64,000 nucleotides of DNA from JAYOEY01 sp038120295 (GCA_038120295.1 JAYOLL010000016.1:12771-76770), one strand, 5' to 3'. Positions 7,949-17,963 are shown, counted from the first letter of the stretch. The notes: generated from the sequence alone by a model not told the origin. Made by a program: numbers and translations.

Positions 7949-9163
7949 TCAGGCCGCGTTCTTGTGATAGTCCGGATAACGGTCAGAAACATCCATGTTG
8001 AAGATCCTGATCGCATTACCGCCAAGAATATTGCGTTTGGCCTGCTCATCCAGGAACGGCAGGTCATAGATCGTGCTCGGCAGATCCATATCCCAGTGCG
8101 GATAATCGGACGCGTAGAGAAGCTGGGTTTCGGCGTTAATGAACTTAAACGTCGATTCCAGGAACGAAAGGTCGTTCGGCATCTCCATCGGCTGCGAGGT
8201 ATAATACATGTCTTTCATGTACTCGCTCGGCAGCTTCTTGAGGCTCGGGCATTCGGAAACGCGCATCTTGTAGTCATTGTCGAGGCGCTGGCCGAGCCAG
8301 GGAACCCATGCCAGACCCGACTCCGTCCAGACGACGTCCAGTTTCGGGAATCGCTCGTTCAGCCCATTGGTGATCCAGTTGCACATATGGATCACGTTGT
8401 AGAGCGTGAAACCAAGCGCATGCGCCGAGATGAACCGGTTCGTCACTGACATCAGCGGATCGTTCCAGTTAAGGCCCGAATGGAAAGTGAGCGGCTTGCC
8501 CATCTCTTCGATCAGCGCGTAGGTCTTCATGTAGGCGTTGTCATGAATCGGCTTGTAGCGAGGACTGGTCACGACGAAGCCCATGATGCCGGGCGCATCG
8601 CCAAAATCGAGGACCGCCTGGTAGGCCGCTTCCGGCGTATTGAACGGCAGGTAAACGAAGCCCTTGACCCTCGGATCATGCGGCAGGACACGTTCGATGA
8701 GCCATTTGGTGTAAGCCCGGGAATAGGCGACTTCGAGTTCCGCCTGCGGCATCAATCCTACCGACAGCATGCCGGTCGGGAACAGGCCGATATAGTCGAT
8801 CCCCATGGCGTCCATAAAGCGGCGCGACAGGTGAATATCGCGGTGAGTGCCGTCCGCAGGCGTTTCCTCAATCTTGCGCAGCGGGTAACGCATGACCCGA
8901 CCGCCGATCGGCTGATAGCCGCCGCGACCCCGGTTCAGGATGTTCGGCGCGGCCGAAGCGAGCTGATGAATGACGTCGTCTTCGATGTATTCGAGGACTT
9001 CGTTGAAGGATTCACTCTCGTACTGATGCGCGTCGGCATCGACGATCGGAAAATCATTGAACTTGCGGGCATCGCGCTGACGCGCCGCATTGGTGAGCAG
9101 CTTCTCGGTGTTGAAGCTGTCAACGCTCATCTTGTGATAGCGGTCACTTGTCGGTAGTTCCAT
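7949..9163 (-). CDS. Amidohydrolase-family (COG2159) protein, paralogue B
   Basis: A 404-residue homologue of the gene at 5839-7068. The start is preceded by AGGAGAG. The metal-site strand reads VDADAHQYE (D44, H46), with Gln47 in place of His46 of paralogue A and again Tyr where the second histidine of DxHxH would be. The C-terminal LYASDYPHWDMD is kept. Two diverged copies in one gene block suggest either two successive steps on related substrates or subunits of a mixed oligomer. It lies 88 bases downstream of the TauD-type dioxygenase and is likely co-transcribed with it. Confidence 0.88.
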   Translation of the reverse strand: MELPTSDRYHKMSVDSFNTEKLLTNAARQRDARKFNDFPIVDADAHQYESESFNEVLEYIEDDVIHQLASAAPNILNRGRGGYQPIGGRVMRYPLRKIEETPADGTHRDIHLSRRFMDAMGIDYIGLFPTGMLSVGLMPQAELEVAYSRAYTKWLIERVLPHDPRVKGFVYLPFNTPEAAYQAVLDFGDAPGIMGFVVTSPRYKPIHDNAYMKTYALIEEMGKPLTFHSGLNWNDPLMSVTNRFISAHALGFTLYNVIHMCNWITNGLNERFPKLDVVWTESGLAWVPWLGQRLDNDYKMRVSECPSLKKLPSEYMKDMYYTSQPMEMPNDLSFLESTFKFINAETQLLYASDYPHWDMDLPSTIYDLPFLDEQAKRNILGGNAIRIFNMDVSDRYPDYHKNAA

Positions 9164-9251
9164 CTCACTCTCCTGTCATGTCCGGTACGGACGTCTTGTC
9201 TTGTGGGACTGCTTTGTAAGGGCCTGTATGTCGCTATTTTACACCAGATTC

Positions 9252-10349
9252 CTATTCCGGATAAAGAGGCGCCCTGAACTCGGTTCCTGGAACGATAATT
9301 CCTCCCGCAGGCCGGTCTTCCGGCGCCAGGTGCCCGTAGCGATTCCGGTAGGCCTGCGAAAGCGGTCGCCCGCCCGGCGTCGCCAGCCATAGGCGCAGCA
9401 GGTTCCGGCGTCGCTCCAGCTCGGGATAATCCTCGAATTCCGTACGCGAATGCACGGTGACGTGATTGTGCAGAAACTGGATATCGCCCTGTTCGAAATC
9501 CATGCCGTAGGACAGGTCGCGCGCCATCTTGGCAAACAGGTCCAGCGCGTCTTTCAGGGCCTGCGACTGCGGTGGCAGCTCGTCGAACCGGCTGGCGGAA
9601 CGGATATAGCCGCCCTGCCAGCTGACCGTCAGATAGCCCGATTCGAAATTGAATACCGGTAGCTGGAACCACGGGTCCTTGCCTTCCGGAATTTCATTGC
9701 GCCGGTCGCGATAGATCGGCTCCGCCAGCGCCGCCGCCAGCTCCGGATGGTTTTTCAGCATCTCGTTATAAATATGCAGAGAGCTGGTCACGGTGCTGAG
9801 CCCGCCGGATTTCGCAGGATGCAGGCAAAGGAGACTTACCACGTCGCAGGAATCGCAATGGAAGGGCAGTTGCTCGTGCGTCTGATAACCGCGGTTATTC
9901 GGATTTGCGAGCGTCGTGCCGCCCAGGTCGGCGACATGACCCAGAAGGTGCCCCTTCGAATTTTGCGATACCGGATCCCCGACATGAAGCCCGATACACC
10001 AGAACGCGATAGCCGCCTGAAGCCTGGAATAGCGCTCGACCGGAACGCCGCGCACGACGGCGAGGCCGCGACCGTCAATTATATCGTCAGCGACAGCGTC
10101 AAGCTTCGGACCGAGCGTGGGCATGTTGAAATCGTCTCGCCTTATCTCGAGAACGTTCTCGATTTTCGGCTCAAGCTCGGCGATGACAGCGTCGAGGTCA
10201 GCAATATCTGCGCCTGTCAGCGGATGGACCCAGCTCTGATCGGCGGCAAGATCTTCAGCGGTCCAGACTGCAGGATCGACAACCTGTTTAAGCGGTTCAG
10301 CCGCTTCGCGCAGCCGCGATACGTCTTTGAGGATTTCAGCATTTGCCAT
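9252..10349 (-). CDS. TauD/TfdA-family Fe(II)/2-oxoglutarate-dependent dioxygenase
   Basis: A 365-residue dioxygenase. The metal triad can be read: H164 and D166 in LPFHCDSCDVV, and the distal histidine H300 in HNHVTVHSRTEFED. The downstream arginines (ERRRNLLRLWLA) fit the 2-oxoglutarate-binding region. Such enzymes hydroxylate an unactivated carbon while decarboxylating 2-oxoglutarate. It is the first gene of the minus-strand block and is divergent from the FMN oxidase at 10514, so the 164-base space holds promoters for both directions. Substrate unknown; hydroxylation of a carboxylic acid would suit the neighbouring hydroxy-acid enzymes. Confidence 0.9.
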   Translation of the reverse strand: MANAEILKDVSRLREAAEPLKQVVDPAVWTAEDLAADQSWVHPLTGADIADLDAVIAELEPKIENVLEIRRDDFNMPTLGPKLDAVADDIIDGRGLAVVRGVPVERYSRLQAAIAFWCIGLHVGDPVSQNSKGHLLGHVADLGGTTLANPNNRGYQTHEQLPFHCDSCDVVSLLCLHPAKSGGLSTVTSSLHIYNEMLKNHPELAAALAEPIYRDRRNEIPEGKDPWFQLPVFNFESGYLTVSWQGGYIRSASRFDELPPQSQALKDALDLFAKMARDLSYGMDFEQGDIQFLHNHVTVHSRTEFEDYPELERRRNLLRLWLATPGGRPLSQAYRNRYGHLAPEDRPAGGIIVPGTEFRAPLYPE

Positions 10350-10513
10350 GGCGTAATTCTATACCCCTAACGACGGCATGAAAATAGCCTGATGATTGCG
10401 AAAAGCGTCCGCCATCTATCGACAACGTCGTATACTGACACTAACATTTCCCGCCTTTTCCGAAAAACCCGAAAATTGGGACCGGTCGGGAATGAGCTGG
10501 GAGAACTGGGTTC

Positions 10514-11581
10514 ATGACGTTCCTGACAAATCACGAAATCATCAAGCATGCGCGCCGCAATGCAACCGGCCCGGTCTGGGATTATGTGTGCGGCGGCAGC
10601 GAGAGCGAGACCGCAATGCGCCGGAATCGCCAGGCGCTCGATTCGATCGCTCTGAGGCCCCGCGTGCTTCGGGATATCTCCGAGATTGATTATTCGACGA
10701 CGATACTGGGAAAGGAGTCCCGCCTGCCCCTTTTCCTTGCGCCAGTTGCGTCTCTCCAGCTGATCCACCCGGAAGGCGCAAAAGCCGCCGACGATGCGGC
10801 GGAAGAGTTCGGTATCGTCAACATGCTGAGTGGCCACACCCAACCGCATTACAACGATATCGGGGCGAACAGCCCGCACGCGAAGATCTATCAGATATAT
10901 GTTCGGGGCGATGATAACTGGATCGAGGAATTGCTCACGGGTGTAAAGAAAGCCGGATTTTTTGCTCTCACCGTTACTGTGGATGCAGCCGTTTACAGCA
11001 ACCGCGAACGCCAGATGATGCATGGCTGGATTCCGCCGACCCGCCGCAATGCGGCCGGCCGAGAGTATCTCGCGGGGCTCGACTGGGATACGTGGGACCG
11101 GATGGCGGAAATCTGGGACGGTCCGATGATCCTCAAGGGCGTCAGTACAGCAGCGGATGCAAAGCTCGCCGTTGAACACGGCGCGGCAGCAATCTACGTC
11201 TCCAACCATGGCGGACGGCAGCTCGATTACGACCGGGCGACCATCGACGTCCTGCCCCGCGTCGTCGAAGCCGTCGATGGCAGGGCCGAAGTCTATGTCG
11301 ATGGCGGGTTCGTGCGCGGCACAGACATCGTCAAGGCTCTCGCGCTCGGCGCCAACGCAGTAGGCATCGGCAAGCTACAGGCCTGGGCTCTCGGCGCCGG
11401 CGGCAAGGACGCCATCCTCGACTCCCTGACAATCCTCGAAGACGAAATAAAGATCGCCATGGGCCTTCTTGGCGTCAGGTCGCTGTCGGAATTGACGCCG
11501 TCCTGTCTTGCAAAATCCCGCCCCGTTGCACCCGCTCATGAAATGAGCGCGTTTCCGCATCTCGGCGGCCAGATCGTCTGA
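10514..11581 (+). CDS. FMN-dependent 2-hydroxy-acid oxidase/dehydrogenase 1
   Basis: A 355-residue TIM-barrel flavoprotein of the lactate/glycolate/mandelate oxidase family. It has WDYVCGGSESETAMRRN (about 22-38), the FMN lysine K208 in MILKGV, the catalytic histidine H232 in YVSNHGGRQLD with R235, and the phosphate-binding DGGFVRGTDIVKALALGA. It oxidises an alpha-hydroxy acid to the alpha-keto acid. The next gene, 26 bases on, is a paralogue, and a third copy lies at 23588-24676. Two of the three are therefore side by side, upstream of the ThDP genes. Confidence 0.92.
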   Translation: MTFLTNHEIIKHARRNATGPVWDYVCGGSESETAMRRNRQALDSIALRPRVLRDISEIDYSTTILGKESRLPLFLAPVASLQLIHPEGAKAADDAAEEFGIVNMLSGHTQPHYNDIGANSPHAKIYQIYVRGDDNWIEELLTGVKKAGFFALTVTVDAAVYSNRERQMMHGWIPPTRRNAAGREYLAGLDWDTWDRMAEIWDGPMILKGVSTAADAKLAVEHGAAAIYVSNHGGRQLDYDRATIDVLPRVVEAVDGRAEVYVDGGFVRGTDIVKALALGANAVGIGKLQAWALGAGGKDAILDSLTILEDEIKIAMGLLGVRSLSELTPSCLAKSRPVAPAHEMSAFPHLGGQIV

Positions 11582-11607
11582 ACAAACTTCCAGTATCGGA
11601 GAAGCAA

Positions 11608-12681
11608 ATGAGTGACGAAGTCCTGTTTCACACAGCCCATGACATGATCCTCATGGCGCGCCGGAACATGGTCCAGGATGCCTGGGATTATGTATGCGGC
11701 GCGGCCGAAAGCGAGACGAGCCTGAGGCGCAATCGTATGGCTATCGACAGTCTCGCGCTGCGCCCGCGCGTCTGCCGCGACGTAAGCGAGATCGATACCT
11801 CCTGCGAGATGCAGGGTGTGAAGATGCGGATACCGGTTTTTCTGGCCCCGATGGGTTCAATCCAGAACTTCTCTCCCAACGGAGCGCTCGACGTCGATAC
11901 GGCCGCGGAAGAATTCGGCGTTCAGAATTTCATTTCGACGGTGACCCAGCCGGAGCTCGAGGTCATTGGCGACAACACGCCGCATCCAAAGAATTTTCAG
12001 ATTTACGTCCGTGGCGACGACAACTGGATCAAGGACCTGATCAAGCGGGTCAAGGCATCGAACTACAACCAGGTGACGCTGACGGTCGATTCCGCGTTCT
12101 ACGGAAACCGCGAGCGCCTGAGTCCGACCCAGCTGGCCCTGCGCCGGGTGGCATCGCGTGACTGGCAGAAGAAGATCACCTGGGACACGGTAAAGATGGT
12201 CAAGGACGAAATCGACGGCCGTCCCTTCTTCCTGAAGGGCATACAGACCGGAGAGGACGCCGCTATCGCCGTCGAACACGGCGTCGACGCGATCTACATA
12301 TCGAATCATGGCGGGCGCCAGCTCGATCATGTGCTCGGCAACATGGATATGCTTCCAGAAATCGTGGAGGCTGTGGACGGTAAGGCCAGCATCGTAATCG
12401 ACGGAGGGTTTACCCGCGGGACCGACATCATCAAGGCGCTGGCGCTGGGCGCCGACGCGGTCGGCATCGGTCGTCTGCAGGCATGGGCACTCGGCGCTGC
12501 AGGGGCGCCGGGCCTGGTTCATTGCCTGACCCTCCTGGAACGGGAGATCACCACCTGCATGGGTCTGATCGGCGTGACCAGCCTCGACCAGCTGGATTCA
12601 AGCTACGTGACCAAGGCCCCCTGGGTCCGGTTGCCGCACGAACACAGCGCATTCCCGCATGTAAACGGACCGATCCCCTGA
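11608..12681 (+). CDS. FMN-dependent 2-hydroxy-acid oxidase/dehydrogenase 2
   Basis: A 357-residue paralogue of the preceding gene, probably in the same transcript. WDYVCGAAESETSLRRNRM, the FMN lysine in FFLKGI (K210), catalytic H234 in ISNHGGRQLD and DGGFTRGTDIIKALALGA are all conserved. The stretch between strands 4 and 5 (about residues 160-200), where substrate specificity is usually set, differs clearly from copy 1. It is followed directly by a strong terminator, so the pair forms a two-gene unit. Confidence 0.92.
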   Translation: MSDEVLFHTAHDMILMARRNMVQDAWDYVCGAAESETSLRRNRMAIDSLALRPRVCRDVSEIDTSCEMQGVKMRIPVFLAPMGSIQNFSPNGALDVDTAAEEFGVQNFISTVTQPELEVIGDNTPHPKNFQIYVRGDDNWIKDLIKRVKASNYNQVTLTVDSAFYGNRERLSPTQLALRRVASRDWQKKITWDTVKMVKDEIDGRPFFLKGIQTGEDAAIAVEHGVDAIYISNHGGRQLDHVLGNMDMLPEIVEAVDGKASIVIDGGFTRGTDIIKALALGADAVGIGRLQAWALGAAGAPGLVHCLTLLEREITTCMGLIGVTSLDQLDSSYVTKAPWVRLPHEHSAFPHVNGPIP

Positions 12682-12701
12682 TCGGAAGACAGGCAGTTAA
12701 G

Positions 12702-12732
12702 AAAAAGGGCGGGACCGGTTCCCGCCCTTTTT
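12702..12732. terminator. Bidirectional intrinsic terminator
   Basis: Stem of 8 GC-rich pairs (12707-12714 with 12720-12727, loop CCGGT) flanked by A5 and T5 runs. It ends the plus-strand FMN oxidase pair and, read the other way, the convergent alpha/beta hydrolase. Confidence 0.88.
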
Positions 12733-12733
12733 A

Positions 12734-13651
12734 TTATCGATCGTTGCCAACCGTCGCGCGCCTGAGAAATTCCAGAACCGGCGGCATCAGGCCTGTAGAG
12801 AGCGGCAGCATCGGTTTGAAATAGGTGGCGTAATTCTCTTCCCTGTCGGATGGCGCGGTTTTGAGAACATGATTCATGCCGTCGATTTTTACCAGCCGGA
12901 TACTGTCCCGTGCCGCTTTCAGCCTCTCCGCATCTTTCATCGAGGTCTGGAAATCGGTCGTGCCCTGAATGACGAGTGTCGGAACGGAAACGTTGCCAAG
13001 CGCCGTCGCCGGATCGTAAGCAAACCATGAAATAAGATAGGGCTGGATCGCCGGTCGGTATGGCCCGAGAAGCTCCGGCGAGACGGTATCGACAATCCTT
13101 CCCTCCTCCATCGCGCGCAACAGAGCGTGCGTTTCCGACAGAAAGGGTTCCGGCAAATCAACGCCGGGCTCCGCGATCTGGCGCCTTAAAACATCTGCGG
13201 CCGGAAATCCCGCTCCTGAGATCAGAACCAGCGCCCCGGGCCGAAACCGTTCTGCCGCGAGCGTAACGACCAGCGCGCCTTCGCTGTGCCCCAGAAGAGA
13301 AACATATCTGACCCGGGGGAGCGCTTTCAGAAACTTTGCCCAGCGAACCGCATCATCGACGAATGTTTCGAAGCGAAGAGCTTCCTCCCGCCCCATGGCC
13401 GGCCGGCTTTCGCCAATGCCCCGCTTGTCAGTGCGGATCGAGGCGAATCCGTATTCCGCCAGCGCATGCGCCAGCATCTTCAGCGAATTGTTGTTTAGAC
13501 CGCCCGGAGAGTTTCCGTCACGGTCGGTCGGACCGGATCCGGACCAGATAAGGATCGCGTCGAAACGGCCTTCGGCTTCGGGAAGGGTAAGCGTCCCAAA
13601 CAGACGCCCGCTTCCCTCCCCGATCGAAACAGGGCGTTCGGCAACGCCCAT
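12734..13651 (-). CDS. Alpha/beta hydrolase (serine esterase/peptidase S33-like)
   Basis: A 305-residue alpha/beta hydrolase with a full catalytic set: nucleophile S123 in LLGHSEGA, acid D233 in VIQGTTDFQT and H261 in DGMNHV. The oxyanion-region start reads WSGSGPTDRDGNSPG and the next loop TDKRGIGES. No signal peptide is evident. It begins 6 bases after the stop of the molybdenum hydroxylase large subunit and is likely co-transcribed with it, so it may hydrolyse an ester or lactone feeding or leaving that step. Substrate unknown. Confidence 0.88.
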   Translation of the reverse strand: MGVAERPVSIGEGSGRLFGTLTLPEAEGRFDAILIWSGSGPTDRDGNSPGGLNNNSLKMLAHALAEYGFASIRTDKRGIGESRPAMGREEALRFETFVDDAVRWAKFLKALPRVRYVSLLGHSEGALVVTLAAERFRPGALVLISGAGFPAADVLRRQIAEPGVDLPEPFLSETHALLRAMEEGRIVDTVSPELLGPYRPAIQPYLISWFAYDPATALGNVSVPTLVIQGTTDFQTSMKDAERLKAARDSIRLVKIDGMNHVLKTAPSDREENYATYFKPMLPLSTGLMPPVLEFLRRATVGNDR

Positions 13652-13657
13652 CCCGAA

Positions 13658-15994
13658 CTAGGCCGCAGCCTTCTTCGCCTGCTGTAACGCCGTCCACACC
13701 CGCGCGGGCGTCGCCGGCATGTCGAGATGGTTGATCCCGTATACCGACAATGCATCGACCACGGCGTTCATCACCGCCGGTAAAGCGCCGACCGTTCCGG
13801 CCTCGCCCGCCCCCTTCACGCCAAGCGGGTTGGTCGCCGTCGGGCACGGGTTCGACTGGACCTCGATATAGGAGAGATTGTCGGCGCGCGGCATGGCGTA
13901 ATCCATGAAAGAGCCGGACATCAGCTGCCCGCTGTCGGGATCGAAAACGATTTCCTCCAGCAGCGCCTGTCCAACGCCGTGCACAACGCCGCCCTGAATC
14001 TGTCCCTTGAGCGTCAGCGGATTCAGCACCGTGCCGACATCGTCAACCACGTTATAGCTGACGATCTCGATCACGCCGGTTTCCTCGTCGATCTCGACCT
14101 CGCAAACATGGCAGCCGTTGGGGAAGTTTTCCGCCGACGTCTCGAACACCATCGTGGCGCTGAGCCCGGGTTCGATATCGTCCGGCATCGCGCCCGGCTT
14201 GTATGAGCCCTTGGCGACGTCGGTAAGGCTGACAGTACGATCCGTACCCGCCACCCGGAATTCACCGTCCGAAAATTCGATGTCGGCATCGGCGGCTTCC
14301 AGCATATGCGCAGCGATCCGGGTCGCTTTCTCAATGATCTTCTCAGAACATCTGAACACGGCGCCGCCGCCGAGCGTCGCCGAACGAGACCCGCCCGTGC
14401 CGCCGCCGAACGCGAGAATGGCGGTATCTCCTTCCGCGAAGCTGATGCGGTCGGGGTCTACGCCAAGCGTTTCGCACATGATCTGCTTGTAGATCGTTTC
14501 ATGCCCCTGCCCCTGCTGGCTGGTGCCGACATTGAGCTGGATCGAACCGGAAGCATCGAAGCTGATCGAGGCCTGTTCCAGGCTGGGCGCTCCGGCGCGT
14601 TCGATGGAATTGGAAATACCGATCCCGCGCAGCTTGCCGTTCTTCGCGGATTCGTCGCGCCGCGCAGCGAATCCCTCGTAATCGCCCATTACCAGCGCTT
14701 TTTCGAGATTGTCCCCGAAATTCCCGCTGTCATAGGTAAAGACCAGCCCGGTCTTGTACGGAATCTTCTCCGGCGCGATCTGGTTACGGCGTCGCAACTC
14801 GGCGGGATCGACGTCGAGTTCATCCGCCGCAAGATCTATCAGCCGCTCAATCACATAAGACGCCTCGGGCCGGCCGTTGCCGCGGAACGGGCAGATCGGG
14901 TTGGTGTTTGTGTAGACGCCCGACACATCGACATGCATCGCCGGAATGTCATAAGTACCCGCCATGGTGCCGATATTGGCCACCGGGGGCAGTGTACCCT
15001 TGGACGCCAGATAGGCGCCGACATTGGTCCAGCTCTGCGCCCGGACGCCAAGAAACTTGTAGTTTTCGTCGAGCGCGATCTCGCCTTCCCAGTGAACGTC
15101 ACGACCATGATGATCGCTCATGAAGCCTTCGGTACGCTCGCAGACCCATTTGACGGGACGGCCTGTGCGCTTCGACGCCCACAACACCAGCACGACTTCC
15201 TGATAGGTCCCGCCGCGCAGGCCGAAACTGCCGCCCATATCGCCGCAGACGACGCGCATTTTCGATTCGGGAACATTGAAAATCTCATTGCAGAGTTCCT
15301 CCCGGACCTGCCACGGGTAATGCACCGCTGTGTAAAGCGTCCAGAAATCGCGTGCCGAATCGTAATGACCGATCGCGCCACGCGGCTCCATGGTCGCATG
15401 GGCGCTGCGGTTGACCGGCAAACGACCTTTTACGACATGGGCCGCCCTTTCGAAGGCCGAGTCGGTCGCTTCCTTGTCTCCGCACAGATGAACGAAACAG
15501 ATATTGTCTTCGGATTCGTCCCACACCTTGGGGGCGCCGGGCTGCGCTGCTTCGTAGGGCGTGGAAACGGTCGGCAGCGGATCGTAATCGACCTCGATGA
15601 GTTCGGCGGCGTCTTTCGCCTGCTCCAGCGTTTCGGCGATCACCAGAGCGACGTAATCCCCGACCATCTTGACCTCGTCGAGCACAAGAACGCGGCGCGC
15701 GGGTTCGTACATCGGCGTGCCGTCGCGGCGCTTGCGCTTGGGCGTGCATTGAAGGATGCCGTACCCGTCATCGACATAATCCTGTCCGGTCAGCACCTCG
15801 ATCACGCCCGGCGCAGCTTTCGCCGCCGAAACGTCCATCGACCTGATTTTCGCATGGGCGAAGGGCGAACGCAGGATGAAGGCGCGCGTCTCGCGCGGCA
15901 GCGTGTTGTCATCCATATAACGACCGCCCCCGGTGAGCAGACGGGGATCCTCTGTCCTCGGTACGGGCTGGCCGATGCCGAACTTCTCTACCAT
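13658..15994 (-). CDS. Molybdenum hydroxylase large subunit (xanthine dehydrogenase/CoxL family)
   Basis: A 778-residue molybdopterin-binding subunit. Seen are the N-terminal GQPVPRTEDPRLLTGGGRY, the molybdopterin stretch GGSFGLRG, PFRGNGRPEASYVIERL (matching the form II/aldehyde-oxidase type and not the VAYRCSFR loop of true CO dehydrogenase), GQGHETIYKQIM and the catalytic glutamate near residue 731 in GVKGAGEAGTVG. It probably hydroxylates an aldehyde or N-heterocycle. The FAD and iron-sulfur subunits it needs are not adjacent; candidates lie at 42279-43648. It is divergent from the ThDP gene at 16153. Confidence 0.92.
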   Translation of the reverse strand: MVEKFGIGQPVPRTEDPRLLTGGGRYMDDNTLPRETRAFILRSPFAHAKIRSMDVSAAKAAPGVIEVLTGQDYVDDGYGILQCTPKRKRRDGTPMYEPARRVLVLDEVKMVGDYVALVIAETLEQAKDAAELIEVDYDPLPTVSTPYEAAQPGAPKVWDESEDNICFVHLCGDKEATDSAFERAAHVVKGRLPVNRSAHATMEPRGAIGHYDSARDFWTLYTAVHYPWQVREELCNEIFNVPESKMRVVCGDMGGSFGLRGGTYQEVVLVLWASKRTGRPVKWVCERTEGFMSDHHGRDVHWEGEIALDENYKFLGVRAQSWTNVGAYLASKGTLPPVANIGTMAGTYDIPAMHVDVSGVYTNTNPICPFRGNGRPEASYVIERLIDLAADELDVDPAELRRRNQIAPEKIPYKTGLVFTYDSGNFGDNLEKALVMGDYEGFAARRDESAKNGKLRGIGISNSIERAGAPSLEQASISFDASGSIQLNVGTSQQGQGHETIYKQIMCETLGVDPDRISFAEGDTAILAFGGGTGGSRSATLGGGAVFRCSEKIIEKATRIAAHMLEAADADIEFSDGEFRVAGTDRTVSLTDVAKGSYKPGAMPDDIEPGLSATMVFETSAENFPNGCHVCEVEIDEETGVIEIVSYNVVDDVGTVLNPLTLKGQIQGGVVHGVGQALLEEIVFDPDSGQLMSGSFMDYAMPRADNLSYIEVQSNPCPTATNPLGVKGAGEAGTVGALPAVMNAVVDALSVYGINHLDMPATPARVWTALQQAKKAAA

Positions 15995-16152
15995 GCTTGA
16001 TGCTCCTGAATATCCGCAATCTACGGCTTGCGCCGAGTGCGCGGATCATAGGCGGCGACGTCCAATTAGAAAAGGGCGAGCGGGTAGCCCGCCTCCCCGC
16101 TCGCTGCTATTTTACCGGCAACGAAACATCCTCGCAGGAAAGGCATACCTCC

Positions 16153-17931
16153 ATGGCCGACGAGACCTCCGGCATCCGCAAATCCAACACCCGCTACCAG
16201 TCCGACGTCATCGTCGACATGATCAAGCTGTACGATTTCCCGGCGATCCCGCTGAACCCCGGAGCGAGCTATCGCGGGCTGCACGACAGCCTCGTGAATT
16301 ACGGCGAAAACGATCCGCCGATGATCCTGTGCAATCACGAAAAAATCGCCATTCAGATCGCCCACGGCTACACAAAGGCGACAGGCAAGCCGATGGCTGC
16401 CGCCGTCCACAACGTCGTCGGGCTGCTGCATGCGCCGCTCGCCATCTACTACGCCTATATCGACCGCTGCCCGGTCTTCGTGATCGGCGCGACCGGACCG
16501 ATGGACGAGAAGCTGCGTCGTCCCTTCATCGACTGGATTCACACCGCCTTCGCGCAGGGCTCGGCCGTCCGCGATTACACCAAATGGGATTATCAGCCGG
16601 GCAGTGTCCACGGCATTCCCGACAGTTTCGCCCGCGCCTATTCGATCATGATGACCGAACCCCAGGGTCCCGTTTACATGGTCTATGACGCCGGCATCCA
16701 GGAGGCGGAGCTGACCGAGGAAGTGCCAATCCCGCCGACGAGCGCCATCAAGGTTCCGCCGCGACTCGCCGCCGACCCCGAGCTGATCGCGCAGGCCGCC
16801 GACATGCTGCTCGACGCCGACTACCCGGTGCTGCTGACCGAATACGCCGCTCGCGCCCCGATCGGCTACGACGACACGGTGACGCTGGCAGAGACCGTCG
16901 GCTCGCCCGTGTTCGACATCAACAAGCGTCTGGGTTTCCCCAACAAGCATCCGCTCAACGTCTCGATGCATGGCGACGCCTTCAAGGGCGCAGACCTCGT
17001 CATGGCTCTCGACGTGGTCGACTGGACCCGCGGCTCACACAAGCCCAACTGGGAAACCCGCCAGGTCGAGGCGATCACCACGCCGGACTGCAAGTGGATC
17101 GATGTCGGGTTCGCCGATATCGAGATCAGCAAGTGGGCGACCGATTACAACAAGCACCATAACTGGGACATGCGCATTCTCGCCGACACGGCGAACGCCA
17201 TCCCCGCCCTGACCAAAGCCTGCGCCGAGAGAATCGACGGCAATGCGTCGCTCAAAAAGAAGATCGACGATCGCACCCAGGCGGTCGGCGAAAAGCACGC
17301 CGCGCAATGGGCCAAATGGCAGGAACAGGTCAAGGACGAGTGGGACGAGATGCCGATGCGCGAATCCCGCATGGCCGCCGAGGTCTGGGAAGCCATCAAG
17401 GGCGAGGACTGGGTGCTCACCGCCGGCACCCTCAAGGACTGGGTCCGCAAGGTATGGGATTTCAACCAGCCCTATCGTCATCCCGGCCGCGACCTCGGCA
17501 CCGCGACGCAGTTCGGCATCTCGATGGGCGTCGCCTACGCCTATAAGGGAACCGACAAGCTGGTGGTGGACCTGCAGCCGGACGGCGATCTGATGTTCGA
17601 TCTCGGCGCGATGTGGGTCGCCGCCAAGTACGAAATTCCGTTCCTCGTCATCATGTACAACAACCGCGCCTACTATAACGACTGGGCGCACCAGATCTCG
17701 GTCGCCAAGAAGCGCGGCACCGATGTCGACCGCGCCTATATCGGCATGGACCTCGAAGGCCCGGAACCGGACTTCGCCCATATCGCCAAGGGGCTGGACT
17801 GGTACGCCGAAGGTCCGATCTTCGACCCGACCGAAATCCAGGCGGCTGTGAAGCGCGGCATCGAGCAGGTCAAAAAGGGCAAGCCCGCCCTGATCGACAT
17901 CGTCACCTGGCGACGCGGCGAAGCGTCCTGA
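16153..17931 (+). CDS. ThDP-dependent enzyme 1 (acetolactate synthase/benzoylformate decarboxylase superfamily)
   Basis: A 592-residue three-domain ThDP enzyme. The cofactor-activating glutamate is E63 in ILCNHEKIAIQIAHG, preceded by the cluster signature NPGASYRGLHDSLVNYG. The C-terminal cofactor motif reads QPDGDLMF and ends in IMYNNRAYYND, with Pro replacing the first Gly of the usual GDG. ATG at 16153 was preferred to upstream starts because AGGAAAGG precedes it and because the sequence from there aligns with the next gene. It is nearly collinear with gene 2, the closest of the other four copies. Expected chemistry is decarboxylation of a 2-oxo acid or C-C lyase/ligase activity. Confidence 0.9.
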   Translation: MADETSGIRKSNTRYQSDVIVDMIKLYDFPAIPLNPGASYRGLHDSLVNYGENDPPMILCNHEKIAIQIAHGYTKATGKPMAAAVHNVVGLLHAPLAIYYAYIDRCPVFVIGATGPMDEKLRRPFIDWIHTAFAQGSAVRDYTKWDYQPGSVHGIPDSFARAYSIMMTEPQGPVYMVYDAGIQEAELTEEVPIPPTSAIKVPPRLAADPELIAQAADMLLDADYPVLLTEYAARAPIGYDDTVTLAETVGSPVFDINKRLGFPNKHPLNVSMHGDAFKGADLVMALDVVDWTRGSHKPNWETRQVEAITTPDCKWIDVGFADIEISKWATDYNKHHNWDMRILADTANAIPALTKACAERIDGNASLKKKIDDRTQAVGEKHAAQWAKWQEQVKDEWDEMPMRESRMAAEVWEAIKGEDWVLTAGTLKDWVRKVWDFNQPYRHPGRDLGTATQFGISMGVAYAYKGTDKLVVDLQPDGDLMFDLGAMWVAAKYEIPFLVIMYNNRAYYNDWAHQISVAKKRGTDVDRAYIGMDLEGPEPDFAHIAKGLDWYAEGPIFDPTEIQAAVKRGIEQVKKGKPALIDIVTWRRGEAS

Positions 17932-17963
17932 GCAACAATTAGATAAATGGAGCCAGTCGAAAG

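Noticed and set aside
13658..15994. True aerobic CO dehydrogenase
   Set aside because: The form I active-site loop VAYRCSFR is absent; PFRGNGRPEA points to a general molybdenum hydroxylase.
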